From Actinomycetales bacterium (GTDB lineage: Bacteria > Actinomycetota > Actinomycetes > Actinomycetales > Cellulomonadaceae), in contig JAHLLI010000027.1 of assembly GCA_020444245.1 (NCBI GenBank), forward strand, positions 1-32,840: DNA of 32,840 nucleotides, written 5' to 3'. The stretch's first letter is position 1; every line of letters begins with the position of its first letter. The translations under genes and the position numbers were made by a program. This document shows positions 1 to 7,232 of the stretch, piece by piece. The notes below the pieces were generated by a model. That model was not told the DNA's origin. It did no database searches and saw only the letters and a list, made by a program, of their open reading frames with translations.

Positions 1-540
1 CAGGTCACAGCCCTGCAGCTGTCCGCGATCCGCCAAGGTGACCCAACTCAGGCGGAGGACGTCGGTGCGCGGGTCCAGGCGATCGCGCCGTTGGCGTTCG
101 AGACCGGACCGGGCCGCGCCGCGCGGCACACGCTGGTGGTGACGCCCGCGGGCGACCCGGACCTTCGCGACGTGGCCGAGCGCTGGCTCGCCGCGGCTCC
201 CGAGGTGGACGACGCCTTCGAGTTCGCGACGTGGCGCCAGCCCGTCGCCGACGCCGAGGCGCTGGTCCTCGAGTACGGCACGACACCCGTCGCGCTCGGC
301 GAGGCGGCTGCGGTGATCGTCGAGGACGGCGTGAAGGTGCACGTGACGGTGTCCCACCCACGGTTCGCGCAGATGCCCGAGGACGACCGCGGCCAGGTCA
401 CGTTCCTGTTCCTGGACGCGCTGCTCGGCGAGCAGGCCGTCGAGGAGCACGTCGGCGAGATCGCCTGGACGCCGGACCGGGCGCCCCACGCCGTCGCACT
501 CGCCGAGCTGGCGGCGGCGGTCGAGCGCCTGCGCGGCTGA
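1..540 (+). CDS. C-terminal part of an unrecognised protein (5' end outside window)
   Basis: The frame is open from base 1 to the TGA at 538-540, so the gene starts left of the window; the internal TTG at 91 is unlikely to be the true start. About 179 residues are visible. They are acidic, soluble and have no signal peptide or membrane segment. The end alternates strands and helices, with the segment FLFLDALLGEQAVEEHVGEI followed by an Ala/Glu-rich helix. This recalls DUF695-type domains, in which a strand-rich domain ends in a 'LD..LGE..VE..IG' helix, but I cannot confirm the family. Function unknown. The next gene begins 187 bases downstream. Confidence 0.7.
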   Translation, partial: QVTALQLSAIRQGDPTQAEDVGARVQAIAPLAFETGPGRAARHTLVVTPAGDPDLRDVAERWLAAAPEVDDAFEFATWRQPVADAEALVLEYGTTPVALGEAAAVIVEDGVKVHVTVSHPRFAQMPEDDRGQVTFLFLDALLGEQAVEEHVGEIAWTPDRAPHAVALAELAAAVERLRG

Positions 541-544
541 GCGC

Positions 545-634
545 CCCGCGCCCCTGACCCGCCCCGCGCACCTGCCGAGCGCCTCGCGCACCTACTCCGC
601 GCCCCTGGCCCGCACCCCGCGCCCCTGGCCCGCA
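545..634. repeat. Degenerate tandem repeat, about 20-bp period
   Basis: Two identical 18-bp copies (CCGCGCCCCTGGCCCGCA) lie at 597-614 and 617-634, exactly 20 bases apart. A diverged copy with the core CGCGCCCCTGACCCGC lies near 545-563, and a weaker one lies between them. The repeat fills the gap between the stop at 540 and the next start at 728. No function is evident; it may only reflect slippage in GC-rich intergenic DNA. Confidence 0.5.
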
Positions 635-727
635 ACCCGCGAGCCAGTCCATCCCGCTTCCGGGCGGCCTCGTGTCCGCCCGGCGAGCCTCCCCCTGCGG
701 CCGCGCCGGACCGGCTGGCATGGGTCC

Positions 728-985
728 ATGCCCTCGCGCCGTCGACGCAGACGCAAGGTCCGCCTGACCCACGACGAGATCCTCGTGCTCTTCGAGCTCG
801 TGCACCGCTGGCAGGACGGCTCACGTCCCGACGCCGTCCCGGTCGCGCACCCGGGCGAGGCCGAGGCCCTGCGCCGGCTGGCCGCCCTCCTCGCGCCCGA
901 GGTCGACGAGGTGTTCGGCGCCCACTACGCCGAGTCCGTCGAAGCTGCCCGCACCGCCCTCGCCGAGTCCGCCCGCGGTCACTGA
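728..985 (+). CDS. Small basic-N-terminus hypothetical protein (85 aa)
   Basis: This encodes an 85-residue protein with an Arg/Lys-rich start (MPSRRRRRRKVRLTHDEIL), then amphipathic helices with LVLFELVHRWQDGS and RRLAALLAPEVDEVF. It has no membrane segment, signal peptide or cysteines. The start is the ATG at 728; no strong ribosome binding site is visible. G/C-ending codons and a sensible hydrophobic pattern support a real gene. I do not recognise the family. The basic N-terminus could contact nucleic acid, but that is a guess. It lies on the same strand as the thioredoxin/NHL gene 218 bases downstream, with an inverted repeat between them. Confidence 0.6.
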   Translation: MPSRRRRRRKVRLTHDEILVLFELVHRWQDGSRPDAVPVAHPGEAEALRRLAALLAPEVDEVFGAHYAESVEAARTALAESARGH

Positions 986-1030
986 GGGACCTCGCGGCCT
1001 CGGATCGCGGTGGCGCGCCTCCGCCGGATC

Positions 1031-1135
1031 GATGTGGTGCGTGAGAAAGCATCGCGGAAGTGATGTATCCGGACCGCATCCGGCCCGGGCAGCCCAGATG
1101 CATCACTTCCGAGATGCGATTCCAGGCACCACCAT
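1031..1135. repeat. Long imperfect inverted repeat (about 38-bp arms)
   Basis: The left arm (1031-1068) and right arm (1098-1135) are reverse complements at about 28 of 38 positions. The inner 20 bases match at 18 positions, with core CGGAAGTGATG against CATCACTTCCG. The loop is about 29 bases and GC-rich. It lies between the 85-aa gene and the thioredoxin/NHL gene (start 1203). It has no T-run, so it is not a classic terminator. It could be a MITE-like repeat, an RNA hairpin in the leader of the downstream gene, or a regulator site. The arms share the pattern ATCGyGGAA with another inverted repeat at 15140-15186. Confidence 0.65.
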
Positions 1136-1202
1136 GGTTCGGCGGCGGCCGGCGAGCCGCGCCGTCGGCCGGGCACGCGGAGCAGGCACGTAGCCTTCCG
1201 TC

Positions 1203-3194
1203 GTGACGACCGCTCCCGCCCGCCTGCCCCGCGTCCGCGCCTCCGAGCTCGTCGGTCGCGGCTGGCTCAACACCGGCGGCACGGACCTCACGCTCGCGGA
1301 CCTGCGCGGCAAGGTCGTCGTGCTGGACTTCTGGACCTTCTGCTGCGTCAACTGCCTGCACGTGCTCGACGAGCTGCGCGAGCTCGAGGCGGCGCACCGC
1401 GACGTGCTGGTGATCGTCGGCGTGCACAGCCCGAAGTTCGTGCACGAGGCGGACCCGGTCGCGCTCGCCGCGGCGGTCGAGCGGTACGAGGTGCACCACC
1501 CCGTCCTGGACGACCCGGAGCTGACCACGTGGTCGGCCTACACGGCCCGCGCCTGGCCGACGCTCGTGGTGATCGACCCGGAGGGGTACGTCGTCGCGCA
1601 CCTCGCCGGCGAGGGGCACGGGCATGCGATCGCGGCGTTGGTCGGCGAGCTGATCGCCGAGCACGAGGCCAAGGGCACCCTGCACCGCGGCGACGGGCCG
1701 TACGTGCCGCCCGCAGCCGAGCCGTCCACGCTGCGCTTCCCCGCCAAGGTGATCCGTCTGGCCGACGGCAACCTGCTGGTCGCCGACGCCGGGCACCACA
1801 GCCTCGCCGAGCTCGCGCCGGACGCGGAGACGCTCGTGCGCCGGATCGGGACGGGTGAGCGCGGGCTCGTCGACGGCGCCCCGGACGAGGCCAGGCTCGC
1901 CGAGCCGAACGGGCTGTGCCTGGTGCCCGAGGAGCTGCGCAGCCGGCTCGGGTACGACGTGCTGGTCGCCGACACCGCCAACCACGTGCTGCGCGGCGTC
2001 CGGCTGGCCGACGGCCACGTGACGACCGTCGCCGGCACGGGCGAGCAGTTCATGGTCGGCGGGCCGGACAACCTCGAGCCGTGGCCGGCGGCCGGCGGCG
2101 CCGCGGGTCCCGACGGCGGCGCCACGTATCCGGACGGCGGTCCGGCTGACGGCCCGGCGGTCCGCGGGGTTCGTCCCGAGTGGGAGCCCCGCGGCCAGTG
2201 GCCGCGGCGGATGGTGCGGCTGTCCTCCCCGTGGGACGTCGCGTGGTCGCAGGACCTGGCCGCGTTCGTCGTCGCGATGGCCGGCAACCACTCGATCTGG
2301 GCGTTCGACGACGAGCAGCGGTCGCTCACCCACCTCGCCGGGACCATGAACGAGGGCCTCGTCGACGGTGACGCCGGTGGCGCGTGGTTCGCGCAGCCGT
2401 CGGGGCTGGCGGTCGGTCCCGACCGTCGCATCTGGCTGGCCGACTCCGAGACCTCCGCGCTGCGCTGGCTGGCACCGGGCACGGCCGGCGTGACCGTGCA
2501 CACCGCGGTGGGCCACGGGCTGTTCGACTTCGGGCACCGCGACGGCGCGGCCGACCACGCCCTCCTCCAGCACCCGCTCGGCGTCGCGGTGCTGCCCGAC
2601 GGGTCGGTGGCGGTCGCGGACACCTACAACGGCGCCGTCCGCCGCTACGACCCCGCGACCGACACCGTGTCCACCCTCGCGCGCGACCTCGCCGAGCCGT
2701 CCGGCCTGCTGGTCGACGCCCGCGACGACGGCACGCTCGACCTGCTGGTGGTCGAGTCGGCCGCGCACCGGATCACGCGGGTGCGGCTCCCCGCCCGGCT
2801 GGCCGGGGAGATCCTCGACGCCGGCGCGCACCGGACCGCGCGGCCGGCCACCGACGTGGCGCCAGGCGAGCTGCGGCTCGAGGTCGCCTTCACCCCCGCG
2901 CCGGGCCAGAAGCTCGACTCCCGCTACGGGCCGTCCACCCGCCTCCAGGTCTCGGCGTCCCCGCCCGGGCTGCTGGTCGACGGCGCCGGAGAGGGCACCG
3001 ACCTGACCCGCACGCTCCACCTGGACCCCGCCGTGACCGAGGGCGTGCTGCACGTCACCGCCCAGGCGGCGTCCTGCGACGACGACCCCGCGATCGAGTT
3101 CCCGGCGTGCCACCTCGCCCAGCAGGACTGGGGTGTGCCGGTGCGGCTGGTCGACGGTGCTCCCGCGGAGCTGCGCCTGCCGTTGCTCGGCTGA
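1203..3194 (+). CDS. NHL-repeat protein with N-terminal thioredoxin-like domain (NHLRC2-like)
   Basis: This 663-residue protein joins a thioredoxin-like domain to an NHL beta-propeller. Residues about 28-165 form a TlpA/AhpC-like fold. They include FWTFCCVNC, giving a redox CxxC at C48-V-N-C51 preceded by an extra Cys, and the cis-Pro segment AWPT. Residues about 180-550 hold repeated NHL blades (for example LAEPNGLCLVP, AQPSGLAVGPD, LQHPLGVAVLPDGS), each with the usual 'P.G......G...VAD' pattern. The last ~100 residues form a strand-rich tail. This is the layout of vertebrate NHLRC2 and its bacterial homologues; substrates are not established. No signal peptide is visible, so it is probably cytoplasmic. 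The start is the GTG at 1203. A minus-strand TetR gene converges at 3204. Confidence 0.92.
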   Translation: MTTAPARLPRVRASELVGRGWLNTGGTDLTLADLRGKVVVLDFWTFCCVNCLHVLDELRELEAAHRDVLVIVGVHSPKFVHEADPVALAAAVERYEVHHPVLDDPELTTWSAYTARAWPTLVVIDPEGYVVAHLAGEGHGHAIAALVGELIAEHEAKGTLHRGDGPYVPPAAEPSTLRFPAKVIRLADGNLLVADAGHHSLAELAPDAETLVRRIGTGERGLVDGAPDEARLAEPNGLCLVPEELRSRLGYDVLVADTANHVLRGVRLADGHVTTVAGTGEQFMVGGPDNLEPWPAAGGAAGPDGGATYPDGGPADGPAVRGVRPEWEPRGQWPRRMVRLSSPWDVAWSQDLAAFVVAMAGNHSIWAFDDEQRSLTHLAGTMNEGLVDGDAGGAWFAQPSGLAVGPDRRIWLADSETSALRWLAPGTAGVTVHTAVGHGLFDFGHRDGAADHALLQHPLGVAVLPDGSVAVADTYNGAVRRYDPATDTVSTLARDLAEPSGLLVDARDDGTLDLLVVESAAHRITRVRLPARLAGEILDAGAHRTARPATDVAPGELRLEVAFTPAPGQKLDSRYGPSTRLQVSASPPGLLVDGAGEGTDLTRTLHLDPAVTEGVLHVTAQAASCDDDPAIEFPACHLAQQDWGVPVRLVDGAPAELRLPLLG

Positions 3195-3203
3195 CCGACG
3201 CCG

Positions 3204-3800
3204 TCAGCGGACGGCCGGCACCTGCGCGCCGAGCGCGCGGAGCACGAAGTCCTCGGTCGCGGCGATCGCGTCGGGGTCGCCGTCGGCCGTCGCACGGGTG
3301 GACAGGCACGCGTTGACCAGCGACACCGTGGTCGAGATCGGCTGGTCGGTGAACGCGCCCTCCTCGATGCCCCGTTCGAGGATCCGGCGCAGCACCGTCT
3401 CGACGAGCGTCGCGTGCGAGCGCAGCTGCTGCTGGGTGGCCGGCGACACGACCGAGCGCAGGTCCGGGCCCGGCGACAGGCGGTACACCCGTTTGAGCTG
3501 GGCCTGGCGGCGCACGTAGGTGCGCATCTGCTCGACGGGGTCGTCGATGCCGTCGAGGGCGGACTCCAGGCTCGCGACGTACTCCTGGGTCTCGTACGTC
3601 ATGTACGCCAGGAGCAGGGACTCCTTGTCCGGGAAGTGGTTGTACAGCGCGGTCCGGCCGACGCCGGCCTTGGCGGCGATGTCGGCCAGGGTGATCGCGT
3701 CGAAGCCGCGCTCGAGCATCAGCTGGGCGAGTGCGGTGAACAGCTTGAGCCGCGTCCGTTCGCGGTGCTCGGTCAGCGAACCCCCGATGATCTTGGGCAC
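3204..3800 (-). CDS. TetR/AcrR family transcriptional regulator
   Basis: The protein is 198 residues long. The N-terminal TetR helix-turn-helix spans about residues 10-58, with the signature ITLADIAAKAGVGRTALYNHFPDKESLL. A helical ligand/dimer domain follows, containing VEQMRTYVRRQAQLKRVYRL and a C-terminal VLRALGAQVPAVR. The frame stays open far upstream, but the GTG at 3800 gives the normal TetR N-terminus, and longer starts would run into the divergent gene. It is divergent from the DinB-like gene (ATG 3861) across 60 bases that hold a palindrome, so it probably represses that gene and itself. The ligand is unknown. Confidence 0.9.
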   Translation of the reverse strand: MPKIIGGSLTEHRERTRLKLFTALAQLMLERGFDAITLADIAAKAGVGRTALYNHFPDKESLLLAYMTYETQEYVASLESALDGIDDPVEQMRTYVRRQAQLKRVYRLSPGPDLRSVVSPATQQQLRSHATLVETVLRRILERGIEEGAFTDQPISTTVSLVNACLSTRATADGDPDAIAATEDFVLRALGAQVPAVR

Positions 3801-3838
3801 CCGACCATTGTCGCACCGTTCCACCGGGGCAAACGCGC

Positions 3839-3856
3839 CGAGAGTCCCTACTCTCG
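3839..3856. promoter_or_regulatory. Candidate TetR operator palindrome
   Basis: The sequence CGAGAGT-CCCT-ACTCTCG is a perfect 7-bp inverted repeat with a 4-base spacer. It ends four bases before the ATG of the DinB-like gene and lies in the intergenic gap with the divergent TetR gene. Its length and symmetry suit a TetR dimer, and its position would block translation initiation or early transcription of the DinB-like gene. That assignment is inference from position. Confidence 0.45.
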
Positions 3857-3860
3857 CCTC

Positions 3861-4382
3861 ATGAGCGAGATCACACCGGACACCAAGGACTGGACCTGGG
3901 TGCTCGAGCGCCCCTGCCCCGAGTGCGGCTTCGTGGCCGCCGACCTGCCGGCGACCGAGGTCGCGGGCGTCGTGCGGGAGTCGGTGCCGCGCTGGCAGGC
4001 GGTGCTCGCGCGGCCCGACGCGCGCACCCGGCCGAGGCCCGACGTCTGGTCGCCGCTGGAGTACGCCTGCCACGTGCGCGACGTCTACCGGGTCTTCGCG
4101 ACCCGCGCCCGGCTGATGCTCGCCGAGGACTCCCCCACGTTCGAGAACTGGGACCAGGACGCCACGGCGATCGCCGAGCGCTACGCCCAGCAGGACCCCG
4201 CCACGGTGAGCGCCGAGCTGGCCGAGGCCGGGCAGGACGCCGCGTCGGCGTTCGACGGTGTGCCGGCGGACGCGTGGCAGCGCGTGGGGCTGCGCAGCAA
4301 CGGCTCGCGCTTCACGGTGGAGACGCTCGGCCAGTACTTCGTGCACGACGTCGTGCACCACCTCGACGACGTGTCCGGCTGA
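3861..4382 (+). CDS. DinB-like / mycothiol-dependent-type four-helix protein
   Basis: The protein has 173 residues. It starts with MSEITPDTKDWTWVLERPCPECGF and continues as helices containing WSPLEYACHVRDVYRVF and, at the end, TVETLGQYFVHDVVHHLDDV. The spaced histidines (ACHVRD and HDVVHH) are the usual metal ligands of the DinB/YfiT four-helix-bundle superfamily, whose actinobacterial members include thiol-S-transferases. The 'P.CPECGF.A..L' opening is typical of actinobacterial DinB proteins, and its CxxC might bind metal. The start is the ATG at 3861. It is probably controlled by the divergent TetR regulator. A detoxification role is plausible but not shown. Confidence 0.85.
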   Translation: MSEITPDTKDWTWVLERPCPECGFVAADLPATEVAGVVRESVPRWQAVLARPDARTRPRPDVWSPLEYACHVRDVYRVFATRARLMLAEDSPTFENWDQDATAIAERYAQQDPATVSAELAEAGQDAASAFDGVPADAWQRVGLRSNGSRFTVETLGQYFVHDVVHHLDDVSG

Positions 4383-4401
4383 CGGCGACGCAAGCCCCGT
4401 C

Positions 4402-4432
4402 CGTGCACATATTTCGTGCACAGGCCTGTGCA
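4402..4432. repeat. Clustered CGTGCACA direct repeats
   Basis: CGTGCACA occurs at 4402-4409 and again at 4415-4422, a 13-base step. A related TGTGCA follows at 4427-4432. Each copy contains the palindrome GTGCAC. The cluster lies just after the DinB-like gene and upstream of the gene-free stretch that holds the candidate RNA. It is locally AT-richer than its surroundings and may be a binding site. No regulator can be named. Confidence 0.35.
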
Positions 4433-4509
4433 TCCACGACGTTTCCGCTGGTCGTCTTGTGGATGACCTTGTGACTAACTCTTGGTTCGAAATTGATCTC
4501 CGGAAGGCC

Positions 4510-4539
4510 TTGCGGGCCCTCGACAGGCCCGACTAGAAA
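4510..4539 (+). promoter_or_regulatory. Candidate sigma-A-like promoter for the RNA at about 4546-4903
   Basis: A -35-like TTGCGG at 4510-4515 is followed after 18 bases by a -10-like TAGAAA at 4534-4539. This sits in one of the few AT-richer patches of a GC-rich stretch with no gene. Transcription would begin near 4546, run through the strongly structured region, and end at the hairpin at 4858-4903. The prediction rests on sequence alone. Confidence 0.4.
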
Positions 4540-4545
4540 TACGTC

Positions 4546-4903
4546 ATCGGCAAGGACGGATCGCCGGACCGAACGGGGAGACCCGGGAGGTTCCAGTCGG
4601 GGCAACTCGGCAGGAACGGCGGACCGCACCTGCTGGCCCGGTCGGAGACCGGCGGGCCAGCTTCGAGGGGCAACCTTCGGAGTTCTTCGCGGGGCAACTC
4701 GCGGAGCTGCGGATGACGACGCAGGTGCTCGCACGGACCGGTCTGGGTGTGGTTGCTGGGCCACCAGCCCGCGGCTTGCCGTGGGGCGACGGGTCCACCG
4801 CATCGTCAGAGCGGGGTTGACGTGACCGGGTCAAACCGGATTCGTTGGGCCGCAATCCACAGCAAGGCCCCTCGGACGCTTACTCCGAGGGGCCTTTGCT
4901 GTG
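4546..4903 (+). ncRNA. Candidate structured non-coding RNA (about 360 nt), family not recognised
   Basis: The 710 bases between the DinB-like and CorC-like genes hold no convincing reading frame but show RNA-like order. A promoter-like pair precedes it and a 19-bp hairpin ends it. Between them are a strong hairpin at about 4631-4660 (CTGGCCC...GGGCCAG around GGTC/GACC) and three copies of GGGGCAAC, at 4599, 4667 and 4691, two of them extended to GGGGCAACTCG. I looked for tmRNA, RNase P RNA, SRP RNA and 6C motifs and found none. A 6S-like or Ms1-like role is possible given the length, but I cannot align it. The start and strand are inferred from the promoter and terminator. Confidence 0.45.
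4858..4903 (+). terminator. Strong intrinsic-type hairpin terminator
   Basis: The arms CACAGCAAGGCCCCTCGGA (4858-4876) and 4884-4903 pair along 19 bp with a single one-base bulge around the loop CGCTTAC. The stem carries AAGG on the left and CCTTT on the right, as in many actinobacterial terminators, although no long T-tract follows. It closes the gene-free stretch about 190 bases before the CorC-like gene and could stop transcription in both directions. Confidence 0.75.
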
Positions 4904-5092
4904 TCTCCAGGGTAGGGGCGAGTCGTGAGCACTCCGGGAACGACACGCGGCGATCCGGTGAACTCGTCCCACGACCGAGTTGACCCGGCGACGCCGTTCC
5001 CCTCTACTCGTGCCCATGGACGATCCGTGCAGTACCGACGGCCCCTCCGACGACCTCGCGCCTGCGCGCACACGTGAGGGGGGCCGGGTCTG

Positions 5093-6421
5093 ATGGACGG
5101 CGCACTGTGGCGAGACCTCGCGCTGGTGATGCTCTTCGTGCTGGTGGGCGGGGTGTTCGCCGGTACGGAGCTGGCGCTGGTGTCGCTGCGCGAGAGCCAG
5201 ATCGCCCAGCTCGAGAAGCGCGGCGGGCGTGCGGCCCGCGCGGCCCGGGTGGCGCGTGACCCCAACCGTTTCCTGGCCGCCGTGCAGATCGGCGTCACGG
5301 TGGCGGGCTTCCTGTCCGCGGCGTTCGGCGCCTCGACCCTGGCGCCGGGCCTGGCGCCGGTGCTCGTCCGGATGGGTCTGAGCGAGCCCGTCGCCGGCAC
5401 GGTGGCGCTGGTGGTGCTCACCCTCGCGATCGCGTACCTGTCGCTGGTGCTCGGCGAGCTGGTGCCCAAGCGGCTCGCGCTGCAGCGTGCGACCACGGTC
5501 GCCGTGGCCACGGGCCCGGCGCTCGACCGGTTCGCCTCGCTCATGCGGCCCGTGATCTGGTTGCTGTCGGTGTCGACCAACGCCCTGGTGCGGCTGCTGC
5601 GCGGCGACCCGAGCGCGACGTCCGAGGAGCTGTCCGAGGAGGAGCTCCACGAGCTGGTCGCCGGCCACGAGGCGCTCACCGACGACGAGCGCCGCATCCT
5701 CGGCGAGGTCTTCGACGCCGCCGACCGGACGCTCGGCGAGGTGCTGCGCCCGCGTGGCGAGGTGGTGTTCGTCGACGGGTCGAAGTCGTCGGCCGAGGTC
5801 GCCGACCAGGTGCGCGACCTGCCGTTCTCCCGCTACCCGGTGATCGGCGAGGACTTCGACGACCTGATCGGCTTCGTGCACGTGCGTGACCTGCTGGGCA
5901 CCCCGGACCGCCCGGTGCGCGAGCTGGTGCGCCAGCTGCCCCAGCTGCCGGTGACCAACCGCCTGCTGCCCTCCTTGTCGATGCTGCGGGCGCAGGGCGC
6001 GCACATCGCCGTCGTGGTCGACGAGTACGGCGGCACCGACGGGATCGTCACCCTCGAGGACCTCGTCGAGGAGCTGGTCGGGGACATCCGCGACGAGTAC
6101 GACCTGCCAGAGCCCGCCGAGGACACCCAGGTGGTCGACGGGGTCGTCGACGCGCGCATCACCATCGAGGAGTTCGCCGAGCGGACCGGTGTCGAGCTGG
6201 CCGACGGCCCGTACGAGACCGTCGCGGGGTTCGTCATGGCCAGGCTCGGGCGCCTCGCCGCGGTCGGCGACCAGGTGCCGGTGGGCGACGGTTCACACCT
6301 GCTGGCCGTCACCGAGGTCGAGGGGCGTCGGACCCTCAAGGTGCGGCTCGTCGCGGTGCCTCCCGACGCAGCACCCCCCGACGCGGCGCCGCCGGCCGAT
6401 CAGCCGCAGCCCAGCAGGTAG
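5093..6421 (+). CDS. Hemolysin/CNNM-family membrane protein with CBS pair and CorC_HlyC domain
   Basis: The 442-residue protein has the full three-part layout of this family. An N-terminal DUF21/CNNM membrane domain (about residues 1-175) has four hydrophobic segments, including LVMLFVLVGGVFAGTELALV and VALVVLTLAIAYLSLVLGEL with the PKRLAL motif. A CBS pair (about 195-325) contains FSRYPVIGEDFDDLIGFVHV and the signature VVVDEYGGTDGIVTLEDLVE. A C-terminal CorC_HlyC transporter-associated domain (about 340-425) ends in a Pro/Ala-rich tail. Relatives are linked to Mg2+/Co2+ export or resistance, and the 'hemolysin' label is historical. The ATG at 5093 follows a G-rich ribosome site. The gene converges on, and overlaps by 22 bases, the lipoprotein gene. 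Confidence 0.93.
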   Translation: MDGALWRDLALVMLFVLVGGVFAGTELALVSLRESQIAQLEKRGGRAARAARVARDPNRFLAAVQIGVTVAGFLSAAFGASTLAPGLAPVLVRMGLSEPVAGTVALVVLTLAIAYLSLVLGELVPKRLALQRATTVAVATGPALDRFASLMRPVIWLLSVSTNALVRLLRGDPSATSEELSEEELHELVAGHEALTDDERRILGEVFDAADRTLGEVLRPRGEVVFVDGSKSSAEVADQVRDLPFSRYPVIGEDFDDLIGFVHVRDLLGTPDRPVRELVRQLPQLPVTNRLLPSLSMLRAQGAHIAVVVDEYGGTDGIVTLEDLVEELVGDIRDEYDLPEPAEDTQVVDGVVDARITIEEFAERTGVELADGPYETVAGFVMARLGRLAAVGDQVPVGDGSHLLAVTEVEGRRTLKVRLVAVPPDAAPPDAAPPADQPQPSR

Positions 6422-7080
6422 CGGCCCGCGACCAGGATGACCTGGCTGGTGGGCGCGTTCTCGTCGGTCCAGTAGAAGAGCGAGGCGCCGGTGCCCTCGT
6501 CGACCTCGACCTGGAACACCTGGTAGTTGTCCAGGAAGACGGCGGGCTTCGCACCGGGCAGTGCGGTGACCTCGGACCACGGGGTGCCGATGCCGATGTC
6601 GTGCGGCAGCGAGACGGTCGAGGGGACCGGTTCGGCCTGCGTGATCGTCCAGGAGAACAGCGCGTCGTCCTGGACGTTGATCATCGCGCCGCCGTAGCTG
6701 AGCTGGTCGACGCCGGACACGCCGCACATCTCGGGGAACGGTTCGATCGAGGTGGGCGTCCCGAGCAGGTTCTCGATCGCAGCGGTGGCGTTCGGCGAGT
6801 CCCACGCGATGTCGCCGACGCCGCTGGCGGACAGCGGGACGGGTTCCACGGTCGGGGTCTGCGAGGTGGGGCCGGGGTCCGTCGTTGCGGTGGGGCCGGA
6901 GGCCTCGCTGGGGCTCTCGGACGGGGTGGTCGTCTCGGACGGTGCGACGGACTGCGAGGCGGGCGTGGCCGACGTCGTCTCGGAGGCCGACGCCCCCGGT
7001 GACGAGCCGCAGCCTGCGAGCAGCAGTCCGGCGGCGAGCGCGAGGCCTGCCGCGAGGTCCCGGCGTCGTGCGCGCATCAT
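6400..7080 (-). CDS. Secreted lipoprotein of unknown function
   Basis: The protein has 226 residues. MMRARRRDLAAGLALAAGLL leads into the lipobox LAGC (Cys24), so it is predicted to be exported and lipid-anchored on the outer face of the membrane. Residues about 25-80 are a Ser/Thr/Pro/Glu-rich low-complexity linker. The remaining ~145 residues form a compact domain rich in Trp and Tyr, with two cysteines (EMCGVSG and a near-terminal LLGCG) that could form a disulfide. I do not recognise the domain. Its start at 7080 is shared by a tandem ATG-ATG. The 3' end overlaps the convergent CorC-like gene by 22 bases. Confidence 0.88.
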   Translation of the reverse strand: MMRARRRDLAAGLALAAGLLLAGCGSSPGASASETTSATPASQSVAPSETTTPSESPSEASGPTATTDPGPTSQTPTVEPVPLSASGVGDIAWDSPNATAAIENLLGTPTSIEPFPEMCGVSGVDQLSYGGAMINVQDDALFSWTITQAEPVPSTVSLPHDIGIGTPWSEVTALPGAKPAVFLDNYQVFQVEVDEGTGASLFYWTDENAPTSQVILVAGRYLLGCG

Positions 7081-7232
7081 CCCTCCACCGTCGGCGCGTC
7101 TCCCGCTCGTGCCGACTCAGCAGCATGGCACGGTCGAGTGGCGCGCGCGAGGGACATCGGGGTCCGCGCCGGCGGACGTAGGTTGGCCGCATGCGCAGTG
7201 GCCTGCTGCGACAGAGGCCCAAGGAGGCGGAC

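Noticed and set aside
541-640. A CRISPR array suggested by the 20-bp periodic repeat
   Set aside because: The copies are adjacent without unique spacers, and no cas genes are present anywhere in the window.
48-3113. A 1021-codon open frame on the minus strand
   Set aside because: It is antisense to the well-supported NHL/thioredoxin gene and others. Its Arg/Gly/Val-rich composition is typical of spurious frames in GC-rich DNA.
4493-4825. A 110-codon plus-strand frame in the gene-free stretch
   Set aside because: Low-complexity Arg/Gly/Thr composition and no ribosome site; it overlaps the strong hairpins of the candidate RNA.
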